Source: Desulfoluna butyratoxydans (GTDB lineage: Bacteria; Desulfobacterota; Desulfobacteria; Desulfobacterales; Desulfolunaceae). From it: DNA of 64,000 nt. Positions 35,301 to 45,900 of the stretch are shown here, one piece after another; the first letter of the stretch is position 1, and each line of letters starts with the position of its first letter. Position numbers and translations under genes: made by a program. Below the pieces are notes generated by a model that saw nothing but the letters and a program-made list of their open reading frames with translations, was not told the origin of the DNA and made no database searches. The stretch is from contig NZ_CAADHO010000008.1 of the NCBI RefSeq assembly GCF_900699765.1, forward strand, positions 124,001 to 188,000, given 5' to 3'.

Positions 35301-38300
35301 GCCCAGGCGAAGGAGCTGCCCTGCAATCCGCCGGGCCATCCCGGCAAGGCGACCGTATGTAAGGGAGCCTTCAGGAAACAGAAGGGCCACGGCATCGGGA
35401 TCGCGCCGAGCGTTCTCAAAAAAGGGCTCATGCAGCAGCCCGTGGGGCAACACATGGCGGGTATCGTTCACCACCCGCCGGTTAGCGAGCTGGTCTTCCG
35501 GGGTGAGGTCCCTGACGGGCTTGCTCCAAAGGGATTCATCCGCGGCCAGGCCCTTGAGGCGCTGTTCGTAAGCCGACCACATCGCTTCCACCATGCCGTC
35601 GGGGAAGAGCCCCTCCACATAATGCCAGCTCAACAGAACCCCTCCGCCGTCTTCGAACACGGCATGGTCAAGCCACACCTGGGGGGTCTGTGAAATAAAA
35701 TGAACCTCAGGCCCGAACTGTGTCTCAATGGCGTCCTCCCCTTCCACCTCATGGACCAGGGTACTGGTAAACACCACGGGCATTGCCGATCCCGAAGCGC
35801 CACCCCTGAACCGCGCCAGCTTGCGGAGAACCGAAGTGCCGCTGACAAATCGGTTCTCCAGGTTCTCCCAGTTCCTCTCCTGAATCTCCCGCGCCAGGGC
35901 CTCAAAGGAGACACCCCGGTTCGCATTCACCTCCAGGGGAGCGTAGGAAGCAAACTCACCGACAATCTCCTCGGACTGCGGGTGAACGGGCATGCGATTG
36001 ATAATGGTGGTGTTCACGCAAAAGTCAGGCGCCTTGCTCCAGGCCGCCAGCACCTCGGAAAACACGGTCAGCAGAAGAATGGACGGGGAAAGACGGCGCC
36101 CGCCTCCCCACTCGGTGAACCGTGCCCAGGCCTCCTTGTCCAGGCGCGTGCTCACCCGGAGGCACGTCGGGCTTGAGATGCTGTCGATGTTTTGGGCCGT
36201 GGGCAAAAGGGGCATGGGGGGAAGGTCCTTGACCCGCTGGTCCCAGAAGGCATCCGCCCGCTTGTAAAAGGAGGTCTGCCGTATCTTTTTTTCTGTCATC
36301 ACGTAGTCCCGGAACCGAAGGTCCAGTTCCGGCAGCACAGTATTCGGGTCGTCGTAAAGCTGGGCCCACTCTTTTCGCAGGATTCGCATGCTCGCCACAT
36401 CACAGATCAGCAAATCGATGCTGAAATGGATGCGGACCCGCCCCCCGGGGAGCTGCGTGGTTCGAATCTCAAACAGGGGCCAGGTATCAACAGGCCGGAC
36501 CACATGGTCCATTACACTGCGCACCTCAAGGGCCTTTTGCTCGGCCTCTTCCGAGGTTTCATGCCGCAGGTCCAGGTTGGCGATGGTGTATGGGGGAGGA
36601 GACGGCAGGATCTGCTGGCCCCCCTCGGGCAGAAACACCGCGCGAAGCATGTCGTGGCGCTCGATCATCCGCTGCCAGGCCTTCTCCAGCCGCTTCAGGT
36701 CAATGCCCTCTTTTTCATTTTCCAGATAGACGTGGGCCGCCACATTGCCCATGCTGAAGGCCCCGGATCGCCCGAGCCACTGGGCCTGCTGCATCTCGGT
36801 AAGCGGAAAGGGTTCATGGGCCTTCTCCGGTTCGCGAACCAGCTCCGGGTAATCAAGCTCCCCTGCAGAGGCCCCTGCCCCGGAGGAGGCCAAAAGCTCT
36901 GCAAGCCCTGCAATGGTCGCGGCCTTGAAAAAATCGGTCAGAGCAATATCCGACTGGAATTCCCGATTGATCCCGGCCAGAAGCTGGGTGGCAAGGAGGG
37001 AGTGGCCCCCCAGTTCAAAGAAGTTGTCGTAACGCCCGGGGGCTTCGATGCCCAAGGCCCTGCCAAAAAGCCGGGCAAGCGCTTCCTCCTGCTCGTTTTC
37101 GTAGGAGCCGTCGCACATCTCGGGCGCTGTGCCGCCGTCTGTGCCAGCACCGGCAAGAGCCACGTCTTCCAAGGCCCCTTCGCCCCCGTCAAGGGGCTCG
37201 ATCCAATATCTTTTTCTCTCAAAGGGGTAGGTGGGAAGGGGAACACGTGTAAAGGGGCGATTCGTGGTTACAGGCCCTAAATCCACCTCAACGCCCAGGG
37301 CCCACAGCTCACCCACGGCATGGACAAGGCACGTATCCGAGGGGGTCTGATCCTCCGGGTGGGGCAAAGACGAGACCACGTTCAGGGTGTGGTCATGGCT
37401 CTTGACCAGACGGCAGAGGGTGGTGCCCGGCCCCACTTCGAGGAACACGCGATCCTTCGTCTCCGTCAACTCGGAAACAGCCGGGGAGAACTGCACCGCA
37501 GAGGTGATGTGTTCGGCCCAATAGGCGGGATCTGTGGCCTGCGCCTCCGTCAGAAGCGTCCCGGAAACGTTGGACATCACCGGCATGGAAGGCGGACGGC
37601 ACGTTTTTTGAGACACCACGGAGAAAAACCGTTCCCGTGCCGGGACCATCATGGAAGAATGGTAGGCATGGGAGGTGTGAAGAAGGCTGGAGGCCAGCCC
37701 CCTTTGCTCCAATGTCTCCCGGAACGCCGACACAGCAGCCGTCTTTCCGGAGACCACGCAGAGGCCGGGGCCGTTCACCGCCGCCATGGACAGATCCTCT
37801 GGCAAAAGGGGGGCCACGTCCGACGCGCCTGCCGAAACGGCAATCATGGACCCTTCGGGCATGCTGTCGATAAGGGAGGCCCGCGCGTGGATCAGAGCCA
37901 GGGCATCCTCAAGGGAAAAGACCCCGGCAAGGCAGGCTGCAACGTATTCGCCAACACTGTGTCCCACCATGGCCGCAGGCCGGATGCCCCATGACATCCA
38001 GAGCTGTGCCAGGGCGTACTCCACACAAAAAAGCAGGGGCTGGGTATGCAACGTCCGGTTCATACGGGCAGCATGGGCTTCCGGGTCTCCTGCCCCGGGA
38101 AACAGGATGGGCCTGGGATCATCGGCACCCTGGGCCACAAGAATGTCGGCACAGGTATCCAGCGTCTCCCGGAACACCGCCTCCCGGTCATAGACCTCCC
38201 TGGCCATGTGCACATACTGCGCCCCCTGCCCCGGAAACATAAAGACCACATCGGGGTCCTCAAGGGGTGTCTTTCCAACCTCGCCCGGTGAAGCTGCCGA

Positions 38301-39827
38301 GCGGGAAAGGGCCTGGATCAACGCCTCCCGGCTCCCTGCGGCAACAGCCAGCCGCTTGGTAAAGACCGCACGGCCCTCGGCCAGGGTCCCTGCCACATCC
38401 CCAAGGGAGAGGGCCGGTCTCTTCTTCACGAACTCGGCCAGCTGCTCGGCCTGCACCCTCAGGGCCTCGCGGCTCCTTGCCGAAAGCGGAAAAAGGCAAA
38501 CCTTCTCATCCTCCTTCGCCCCATGGCCCATGGGGTACTCTTCCAGGATAAGATGGCAGTTGGTGCCTCCGATGCCAAAGGAGCTGACCCCGCCGCGCCG
38601 TGGGAAATTCCCCTGGGGAATCCAGGCCTTCAGCCCCGTATTCACGTAAAAGGGGCTGCTGTCAAAGTCGATATGGGGGTTGGCCCGTTCGTAATTGATG
38701 CTGGGCACCAGGACCTTGTGCTTGAGGGAGAGCACCATCTTGATCAGGCTTGCGATGCCGGCTGCATTTTCCAGGTGCCCGAGGTTCCCCTTCACCGCTC
38801 CCAGGGCACAACGAACCCCCTGGGCACCGGTGTTGTAGACCCGGTTGAGGGCTTCGAACTCAATGGGGTCCCCAAGGCTGGTGCCGGTTCCGTGGGCCTC
38901 GATCTGGGTGACACTTTCCGGCGGCACATCGGCAAAGGTCAGGGCAGAGGAGAGAACATCCGCCTGCCCCTTAGACGACGGCGCCGTGTACCCGACTTTG
39001 GTCCCCCCGTCGTTGTTGACGGCCGAGCCTTTGATCACCGCATGGATGGTGTCGCCATCCCTTTGCGCCTCCTCCAGTCGCTTGAGGACCACAGCCCCGG
39101 CACCGCTGCCGAAAACCGTTCCGCTGGCCCGGTGGCTGAAGGGACGGCAATGACCGTCTTCCGAGTGAATCATTCCTTTCTCATGGGTATAGCCCACCCC
39201 TTGGGGCACCCGAAGGGCCACCCCACCGGCAAGGGCCATGTCCGCTTCGGAGTTCAGCAGGCTCTGACACGCATAATGAACAGCCACAAGGGATGTGGAA
39301 CACGCCGTCTGGATGGAGAGGCTCGGGCCCCGAAGGTTCAGTTTGTAGGAAATCCGGGTGGCAAGGTTGTCGCAAGCATTGGAGGTCTGAAGAAGAAACC
39401 CCTCGGCCCCGCCCTTGGGCTGCCGCCCCTTAAGGAGATTGCTGGTGAGGTAATGGTTGAACCCGGCCCCTGCAAACACGCCGACGGCCCCGTCATAACG
39501 TCCCGGATCATATCCCGCATCTTCAAGGGACTCCCAGGCGATCTCAAGAAAGAGCCTCTGCTGGGGGTCGAGCAGTGCCGCCTCCCTGGGGCTGAACCCG
39601 AAGAACTCCGCATCAAACAGGTCAATGCCCTCCAGCACCGAGCCCGCGTGAACATACCCGGGCTCCGCCTCCCCCGGAGGGAGGCCTTCCAGGGGCTTGA
39701 CGGACTCGCGCCCCTCTTCAAGGTTGTGCCAGAACATTTCGGTATCCCTGGCATCGGGCAACCTGCACGCCATACCGATCACTGCTATATCAAATTCGTT
39801 GAATTCACTGTGCTGCATCTCAATCAC
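32346..39827 (-). CDS. Hybrid PKS/NRPS: KS-AT-ACP-Cy-A(Cys)-PCP-C*
   Basis: A 2493-residue megasynthase. KS is about 10-430 (Cys176 in TACSTS, His312 and His351). AT is about 525-820 (Ser624 in GHSVG, HAYH at 720, malonyl-like). ACP Ser943 follows (GGHSLL). Cy is about 1000-1440 with the heterocyclisation motif DLLICDVAS (1138-1146). The A domain is about 1465-1955; its pocket reads by eye DLYNLSLIW, the cysteine code of PchE/HMWP2. PCP Ser2007 (GGDSIM) follows. The last about 420 residues are condensation-like but carry GELIMDL at the HHxxxDG position. There is no KR, DH, MT or TE. One ketide unit and one thiazoline ring are expected. The start is GTG 39827 (GAGGA upstream) or ATG 39818 (AAGGTG upstream). 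It follows the first NRPS gene after 77 bp. Confidence 0.9.
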   Translation of the reverse strand: MIEMQHSEFNEFDIAVIGMACRLPDARDTEMFWHNLEEGRESVKPLEGLPPGEAEPGYVHAGSVLEGIDLFDAEFFGFSPREAALLDPQQRLFLEIAWESLEDAGYDPGRYDGAVGVFAGAGFNHYLTSNLLKGRQPKGGAEGFLLQTSNACDNLATRISYKLNLRGPSLSIQTACSTSLVAVHYACQSLLNSEADMALAGGVALRVPQGVGYTHEKGMIHSEDGHCRPFSHRASGTVFGSGAGAVVLKRLEEAQRDGDTIHAVIKGSAVNNDGGTKVGYTAPSSKGQADVLSSALTFADVPPESVTQIEAHGTGTSLGDPIEFEALNRVYNTGAQGVRCALGAVKGNLGHLENAAGIASLIKMVLSLKHKVLVPSINYERANPHIDFDSSPFYVNTGLKAWIPQGNFPRRGGVSSFGIGGTNCHLILEEYPMGHGAKEDEKVCLFPLSARSREALRVQAEQLAEFVKKRPALSLGDVAGTLAEGRAVFTKRLAVAAGSREALIQALSRSAASPGEVGKTPLEDPDVVFMFPGQGAQYVHMAREVYDREAVFRETLDTCADILVAQGADDPRPILFPGAGDPEAHAARMNRTLHTQPLLFCVEYALAQLWMSWGIRPAAMVGHSVGEYVAACLAGVFSLEDALALIHARASLIDSMPEGSMIAVSAGASDVAPLLPEDLSMAAVNGPGLCVVSGKTAAVSAFRETLEQRGLASSLLHTSHAYHSSMMVPARERFFSVVSQKTCRPPSMPVMSNVSGTLLTEAQATDPAYWAEHITSAVQFSPAVSELTETKDRVFLEVGPGTTLCRLVKSHDHTLNVVSSLPHPEDQTPSDTCLVHAVGELWALGVEVDLGPVTTNRPFTRVPLPTYPFERKRYWIEPLDGGEGALEDVALAGAGTDGGTAPEMCDGSYENEQEEALARLFGRALGIEAPGRYDNFFELGGHSLLATQLLAGINREFQSDIALTDFFKAATIAGLAELLASSGAGASAGELDYPELVREPEKAHEPFPLTEMQQAQWLGRSGAFSMGNVAAHVYLENEKEGIDLKRLEKAWQRMIERHDMLRAVFLPEGGQQILPSPPPYTIANLDLRHETSEEAEQKALEVRSVMDHVVRPVDTWPLFEIRTTQLPGGRVRIHFSIDLLICDVASMRILRKEWAQLYDDPNTVLPELDLRFRDYVMTEKKIRQTSFYKRADAFWDQRVKDLPPMPLLPTAQNIDSISSPTCLRVSTRLDKEAWARFTEWGGGRRLSPSILLLTVFSEVLAAWSKAPDFCVNTTIINRMPVHPQSEEIVGEFASYAPLEVNANRGVSFEALAREIQERNWENLENRFVSGTSVLRKLARFRGGASGSAMPVVFTSTLVHEVEGEDAIETQFGPEVHFISQTPQVWLDHAVFEDGGGVLLSWHYVEGLFPDGMVEAMWSAYEQRLKGLAADESLWSKPVRDLTPEDQLANRRVVNDTRHVLPHGLLHEPFFENARRDPDAVALLFPEGSLTYGRLAGMARRIAGQLLRLGAAPGSLVAVVMDKGWEQVASVLGILAAGCAYLPVSSDLPEERLGYILSNSGATQVLTQPHLLEFLALPETARTMVITEGTLQAMDEAEHVVVENTDQPAYAIYTSGSTGKPKGVLMTHGAAFNTIADINRRFDVTASDRVFALSELHFDLSVYDIFGLLTAGGALVIPGPGRSRDPEHWLSLAKTHGVTIWNSVPALMDMLVTYMSHHTSLPSLRLALLSGDWIPLGLPGKIRVPMPEAELISLGGATEAAIWSIFHPMGEVDETASSIPYGKPLANQWFHVLNSRMGECPVHVPGELFIGGAGLAQGYLNAEALTEKAFVVHPTTKQRLYRTGDMGRYLPDGSIEFLGREDFQVKISGHRIELEEIEAVALRQPGVDAVVAHAPGERDAKKLVAYVVAQPGASISSGGVKEALARALPDYMVPHEVVVLSALPLTANGKVDRNALPEPSTVRGPAVGEEVTDDALTRTLVKTFAEVIGIDASGIDVDENFFSLGGDSIMGIRIVTQLTEGGITVSPQELFEHPTIRQLAACLSRRYAARSGAAALTGPLPLLPAQARCLARYGQAASECNVSVLLRTDSLDPVRAEAAFQHVASLHDVFRIIFVREEGRWIQKYDEAPPLPELDYADITGMAEGEIQQAVAKVERELVEMQVLSESPLMKLCLFEDRTGDSFLLLVAGELIMDLPAVDRFLADFFLAYGAVDEHGHCSEPGPRPVYADRVKALAHGRAGAIPEAGAVESPHWGAVPEGDRSGAEASFVLDGDSMGALPSDILAKARLQPEELLVAALAETLALGGVIREHLYAELLHRPYGAMDSGGARLEACGSFYRVSEMRLPLSHGTPAPERLDAAKHACRGAWESAVGDGDESQRPEVRVCWYGSMQESFDYTRLSVRRLAPQDDGGHALDILAHQEGGALFVTLRGRAGTVASGLLHEIAHALKQALVQLAGAVAESDALLLTPVDFPLAEALDQATLDRVLSEIAAS

Positions 39828-39870
39828 CTTGAATGGTCCTCATGGTTTACAAAAAAGTCACTGGTGAGTT

Positions 39871-39896
39871 TGCCTCCGGCAGGACCTCCGGAGGCA
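39871..39896. repeat. Small GC-rich hairpin between the two synthetase genes
   Basis: TGCCTCCGG (39871-39879) pairs perfectly with CCGGAGGCA (39888-39896). It carries the CCTCCGG core of the window's intergenic repeat family. Confidence 0.5.
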
Positions 39897-39904
39897 GTGA
39901 ACGG

Positions 39905-42900
39905 TCATGCGGGTCGGCGGGTCCTGCCCAGGCGTTTGCGCAAGGCCTGTCTCCGATCCGCCCCCACGGAGGAGAGCACCGGGACGGGGGTGTTGCCGCA
40001 TCCCAGCCCGGCCAGGTACGCGGCAAGATCCCGTATGGTGGGGTGTTCAAACATGGCTGCCACGGGAAACGAAAGGCCGGTCTCCTCGGTAATCTCTCGC
40101 CACGCCCTGACCACGGACAGGGAATCGGCCCCGAACTCGAAGAAATTGGCGTCCGTGTCCAGCCCATCCTGCTTGAGCAGGGCTTCAAAGACCCGACTCA
40201 CAAGGGACTCCAGCTCATTTTCCGGGCGGCGCGTCACCGCCTGCACCGCAAGGCGCCTTCCGGGAATATCCGACAGGCCCTTGTAATCCACCTTCCCGGT
40301 GGGGGTCAGGGGAATGGCATCCACCTCGGTCCACGCCGCAGGGACCATGTACCTGGGTAAAAGCGACCGGGCATGCGCCCTGAGTTCTTCAAGGGAGGTG
40401 CCGGGGGCTGGCGCGCCCTTGTCGGCCCCCATGGGAAGGCCGCGCCGGGGGTCCGAGAAATCCGCCATACCCCCCTCCATGCCGTGGAGAAGCAGGTGGG
40501 TGTCATCCAGGCCAAGGCTCCGGGCAACAGCCCCCTCATCCCGGAAGGCACCAATCTGGCAAAGCCCCATGCCGTTTGCCGCTGCCCCGTTTTCAAGGAG
40601 CTGGGTCATCAGCCCCGCCTCGAGGAGACAAAAATCCCGGGACCGGACGCCGTACATGGGAGCCATGGCATCAAGGTCCCCCACGAGAAACAGGGAAAAG
40701 GCAGAGGACGCATGGATGGGACGGTTGGCAATCACATGGGCCTCTTCTCCTACGGGCGTGTATGAAAGCGGCTGAAGGCCATGGGTTTTCGGGTTGTAGT
40801 AGTAAACCCCGCCCGGCACCCCTTCCACCCGGCCCTGCTTCACGTAAAGATAGGCCCGGACAGGATAGAGCCCTCCGGCCGAAGCGTAGGCGTACCGCTT
40901 CAGCCCCCCTTCCTCCTGCCGCCGAAGAGGCGCGAGAAATGAGCACATGGTCGCGAACGAAACGCTTTCTTCGACAAACCGACGGGTTGTGGACCGTCGT
41001 TCGTAGCCGCCAAAGCCAGGACCGGGCTCCAGGGCAAGGGAAGGGCCGGGCACCTCCCTGAGGCCGGTCTGCCTCAACGTGAAGAGGCGCCGCTCGTCTT
41101 TATCGGTAAGCAGGGGAACTCCCGGGGCGCCCTCAATCTCCATGCCGTAATCGTACCCGTCGGATCGGGCCCCCTTCGCATCACCGGTGACGACATAGGC
41201 GGAGAGGTAGGCGTTGCCGTCTTCCCCGGTCTCCTTTCTCACGGCCGCCCCGGCCACGGTGGGGTACCGGTTCAACACCGCTTCGATCTCTCCGGGCTCC
41301 ACCCGAAACCCGCCCACCTTCACCTGAAAATCCTCCCGTCCCAGAAACCGGATTGTTCCGTCTGGATGGGCATACCCCAGGTCGCCCGTTCGGTAGAGAC
41401 GCTCTCCGGTGGCAGGGTGAACAATAAAGGCACGGGCGGTCTTGTCCGCGTCGTTGAGGTACCCCATGGCAAGCCCTGCGCCACCGATATAAAGGTCACC
41501 CGGCACATAATCCGGGCAGTGACCGAACTGCCGGTTGAGGACGTACATCGTCTGATTTGCCAGGGGCCTGCCGTAGGGAATGGCCTGTTCAAAGACCTCC
41601 CCCTCCTCAATGGGATACCAGATGGACCAGATGGAGGCCTCGGTGGCGCCCCCCAGGCTGATGACCTTTACCCCCGGCACCTGGGCCATGGCCCGCGCCG
41701 GAAGGTCCGTGCCGATGCGATCCCCGCTGAGGAGGGACACACGCAATGCAGCCCCCTTCAGGGCCTCCCCGCCTTGGGCATACGCCACCAGCATCTCCAG
41801 AAGCGCCGGCACTGAATTCCAGACCGTGACCCCGTGGCGTTGCATCATCTCAAGCCAGTGGGCAGGGTTGCGCTCCTCCCCCGGGTCGGGGACCACCACC
41901 GCCCCGCCGACACCCAGCAGGCCGAAGAGGTCATAAACCGACAAGTCAAAGCTCAGGGAAGAAAGGGCAAGAACCCGGTCGCCTGGAGTCAGATCGATCT
42001 TTTCGCTGATGTCCGCAACGGTGTTAAAGGCGCTCCCATGGGAGGTCACCACCCCTTTGGGCGTGCCCGTGGAGCCGGAGGTGAAGATCAGGTAAGCCGG
42101 ATCCCCGGGCCTGGAGGGGTCCGGGTCGAGGCTGGTTTCCTCTAAGGAAACCAGCCGCTCTTCGCCCATGGACACCACCGGTATGGCGGCGTCGGCCCCG
42201 GGTACGGCCCCTCCGGGCGAGGCGACCACAACGGCGCAGGCACCGCTGTGGGTGAAAAGGATTCGCTTTCGCTCCTCCGGCAGACCCGGGTCCACATGGA
42301 CATAAGCGGCGCCGGTCAACAGGGAGCCCATCACCGCGGCCACCTGCTCCCATCCCTTGGCCAGATGCAGGGCCACAACCTCTCCGGGCCCGGCCCCTGC
42401 TGCCATCAACTCCCGGGAAAGCGACACGGCAGCCCCCAGCAGCTCGCCGTAGGTAACGCTCCGGCTTGAGGTGATCACCGCCTCCCGCTCCGGGTGGGCC
42501 ATGGCCCGAGCCACAAACGCCCGGTGGAGGGTCTCCGGCTCCATGGGAACAGCCGTGTCGTTCACCGCCATCCGCTGGTCCAGCTGATGCCCGGGGATCA
42601 TATCTCCACCGCGGGATTCCCACGCCCCATCGCTGCGTTCCAGGGCCTCCACCAGAGAGGTATAGGCCGCAAACATCTCCTTGACGGTCTCGCCTGGGAA
42701 AAGGCTCTCCACGGCGTCCCAGGAGACAACCAGCTCGCCTTCTTCCTCGTACACCTGATTGTCCAGGATCACCTGGGGCGTCTGGGTCACCTTGAAGACC
42801 CGATCCCCGAAAAAGGTCTCTTTGGAAATCCCCAGGCCCCCTTTAAGGGACAACGCACCGGTAAAGACCACGGGCATGGCCGCCGACGTGTCGCCCTCTT

Positions 42901-45900
42901 TTTCCAGGCCCCGGATCACCTCAATGCCGCTGAAGGATCGATGCTCCAGGTCTCGGGCAAGCTGGGCCTGTATCTCCCTGGCAAAGCTCCCAAAAGATGT
43001 CTCCCCGACGCCGGTCACACCGAGGATAAGCACCGTGGTAAAGTCCCCCACCACCCGGGCCATGTCCGGATGCAGGGTGCTCCGATTAAAAAGGGTTACG
43101 TTGAGTGAAAAATCCGGATCTTTGCTCCAGTTCGCAAGGACCCGGCAATAAGCAGCCATCAACAGATTCGATGGGGTAACCCCGGCATCCCGGGCTCGTT
43201 TTTTGAGCCGTTGCCACCGCCCCCGGGAAAGGCGAAACTCACGATTCACAAACCGAGAGTCACCTTGTGTCGACGTCTCCAGGGGAAGCTGGGGCGCTCC
43301 GGGAAGGGTTGCCATGCGAGCCTCCCAGTACGCCCTGGCACGGGCATACACCGGCAGGGACGTAGCGGCGGCTTCATGGGCCACGTGGTCCCGAAAGGAA
43401 ATCTCCAGGGGCCGCAGGGCCGTTTTGTCGCCGTTATAGAGGCGAAACCACTGCCCCATCAGCATGTTAAAACTCCAGATATCCGCAACAAGAAGGTCCA
43501 TGCTGACGTGGAGCCTTCCAAGGCCCTTCTCCAGCCGGGTGTAGTGGACATCGAACAGCGGCCAGGTTTCCGCGTCGATCTTTCGGTGGCTGAGCCCCTG
43601 TCGAATAAGCGCCAGATCCTGCCTGGTGCTTCCAGCGTCCTGCCCCGTCAGGTCATGTACCTGAACAATAAACTCGGGAGGGGATGGCACAATCCGCTGC
43701 CTTCCGTCCGGGGTCACAACCATCCGAAGCATATCGTGCTGGGCCACCAGGCTATTCCACGATCGGTTCAGGACCTCGGCGTCAAGGTCTCCACAGACCT
43801 CAGCCTCCACATAGAGATGCGAGCTCACCCCACCGTAATCAAACACCTCACTTCGCCCGATCCAGTAGGCACTTTGAAGGTCCGTCAGATCGAAGGGCGT
43901 CTCGGCCCCCTGCAACGCCCTGACCGGCAGGGGCTCCGACCAGGCATCGGTGTCACCGGTCTTCCGAATCACGGTTTCGGCAAAGGCTTCTGCAGTAAAA
44001 GCGGGATCAAAAAAAGCGCTGATGTCGAGGTGCACCCTGAAGTGGGACTCCGTCTCATCCTTCAGTTGTGCCAAATCCAGGGAGTCCAGCCCCAGGGAGA
44101 CCAACCCCATATGCTGCCAATGGCTATCGGCTCGATGCGCCAGCTCTCCGGCAAAGGCTTGCCCCAGGCTTTCCAGAATCATGCCCTTTTGCTCGTGGAA
44201 GGAGAGGCCGGCAAAGGCCTGCCTGCTCACCCCGTACCGGAGAGACCGGTGGCCACCGGCGTCAAGGGTGTGCCGGGCGATCTCCTCCAGGCTTCCCTCC
44301 AGGTACATCTGCCGGCAACGCAGCCTCTGTATTTTCCCGCTGGCGGTTCGCGGCAGGGTTCCGGGGGCGATGAGGACCACCGCCTGAACGACGAGCTGAT
44401 GATCCCGGGACACAGCCTCGCGAATACGATGCGAAATGTCCGGGGGCACCGTGGCCGCTTCCTGGACCACGATGAGCGCTTCGCCAGACTCCGAGCCCAC
44501 GGAAAACGCGGCACACCCATTGGCCGGAAGCTCCCGGAGCGCCCGTTCCACGGAGCCTTCGATGTCCACGGGAAAATGGTTGGTGCCGCGAATGATAATA
44601 AGGTCCTTAATGCGACCGGTGAGAAACAGCGCGCCGTCCTGAAGGAAGCCGAGGTCCCCTGTTCTCAGATAGGCGCCTTGTCTCCCGGAAACCCCTTTGG
44701 CAAACGTCTCCCGGGTCTCCTCGTCCTTTTCCCAGTACCCCCGGGCAACACTCTCCGATGCAAAACGCACTTCCCCCACCTTGCCATCTGGCAGAGGGGC
44801 CCCAATTTCAGGGTCGGCGACCACAAGCCGCGTCCCGGGGGCGGAGCGGCCCAGACACACCGCGCCATGGTCATCAAACCCGGGGTGGTCCACGCAAAAA
44901 CCGCCGGCCACATGGAGGGTGGCCTCCGAGAGGCCGTACATGGGGTAAAAGGTGTCCATGGAAAAACCATTCGGTGCCCAGGCATCGGCAAAGCGACGGA
45001 GGGTATCGGCCTTCACCGGCTCGGCAATGTTGTAAGCCACCTTGAGACTACTCAGGTCAATCTCGTTTCGGATTGCCTCCGAGGCACACTCCGCGGCAAG
45101 GTCATAGGCAAAATTCGGGGCGCCGGTCAGATGAGCCTTGTGCTTGGAAACGGCACGCATCCAGCGTTCCGGTTTCTCGGCAAAGGCCTCGGGAGACATC
45201 AGGCAGGTTTCCACCCCGGCATACACCGGCAGGAGGACATTGCAGATCAAGCCGGTGATGTGATGGTGCGGCAACCAGCTCACCTGCCGCATGCCCTCGT
45301 CTTCCAGTCCCCAGGCCTCAGTGAGAACCGACAGGTTATGCATGAGGTTGCCATGGGTCAGGATCACGCCCTTGGGAGAGGCCGTGGACCCTGAGGTGTA
45401 CTGGAGCAGCGCAATGCTCTCCGGGGTCAACACCACATCGTCGCCGTCCTCCGCTTCCAACGGATCCAGGTTGTCGGTCACCATGAGTTTCGGTCCCGAC
45501 GATCCGGCAAAGAGATTGGCGAATCCCTCCATCAGGGTTCCCCACGCCTTTTCCTCCGTCAGGACAAAGCCAGGCACCGCATCTGAAAGAATGGCCCGGA
45601 CCCTGGAGATATGGCCGGGTGACACACCACAATTCACAGGGACCGGTATCACCCCGGCATAGAGGCACCCATAAAATGCCTTCACAAATTCAAGGCCTGC
45701 CGGAAAAAAAAGCAGGGCTCGCTTTCCCCGACAGGGCTCCCGACGAAGCCGGTTGCCAATCGCCCGGGCCCGGGCATCCAGCTCTGTATAGGTCAGGTGT
45801 TCCACCATGAAAGAGGCCTCCCCGCAGGACTCGTCAACCCGGTATGAAAACACCGGAGCCTCTTCCCCTCCGGCAGCCTTGCCCTTCAGCATGTCGACCA

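Noticed and set aside
43211-45394. 727-codon plus-strand frame
   Set aside because: Antisense to FAAL and Cy domains of the NRPS; His/Gly/Pro-rich mirror translation of GC-rich codons.
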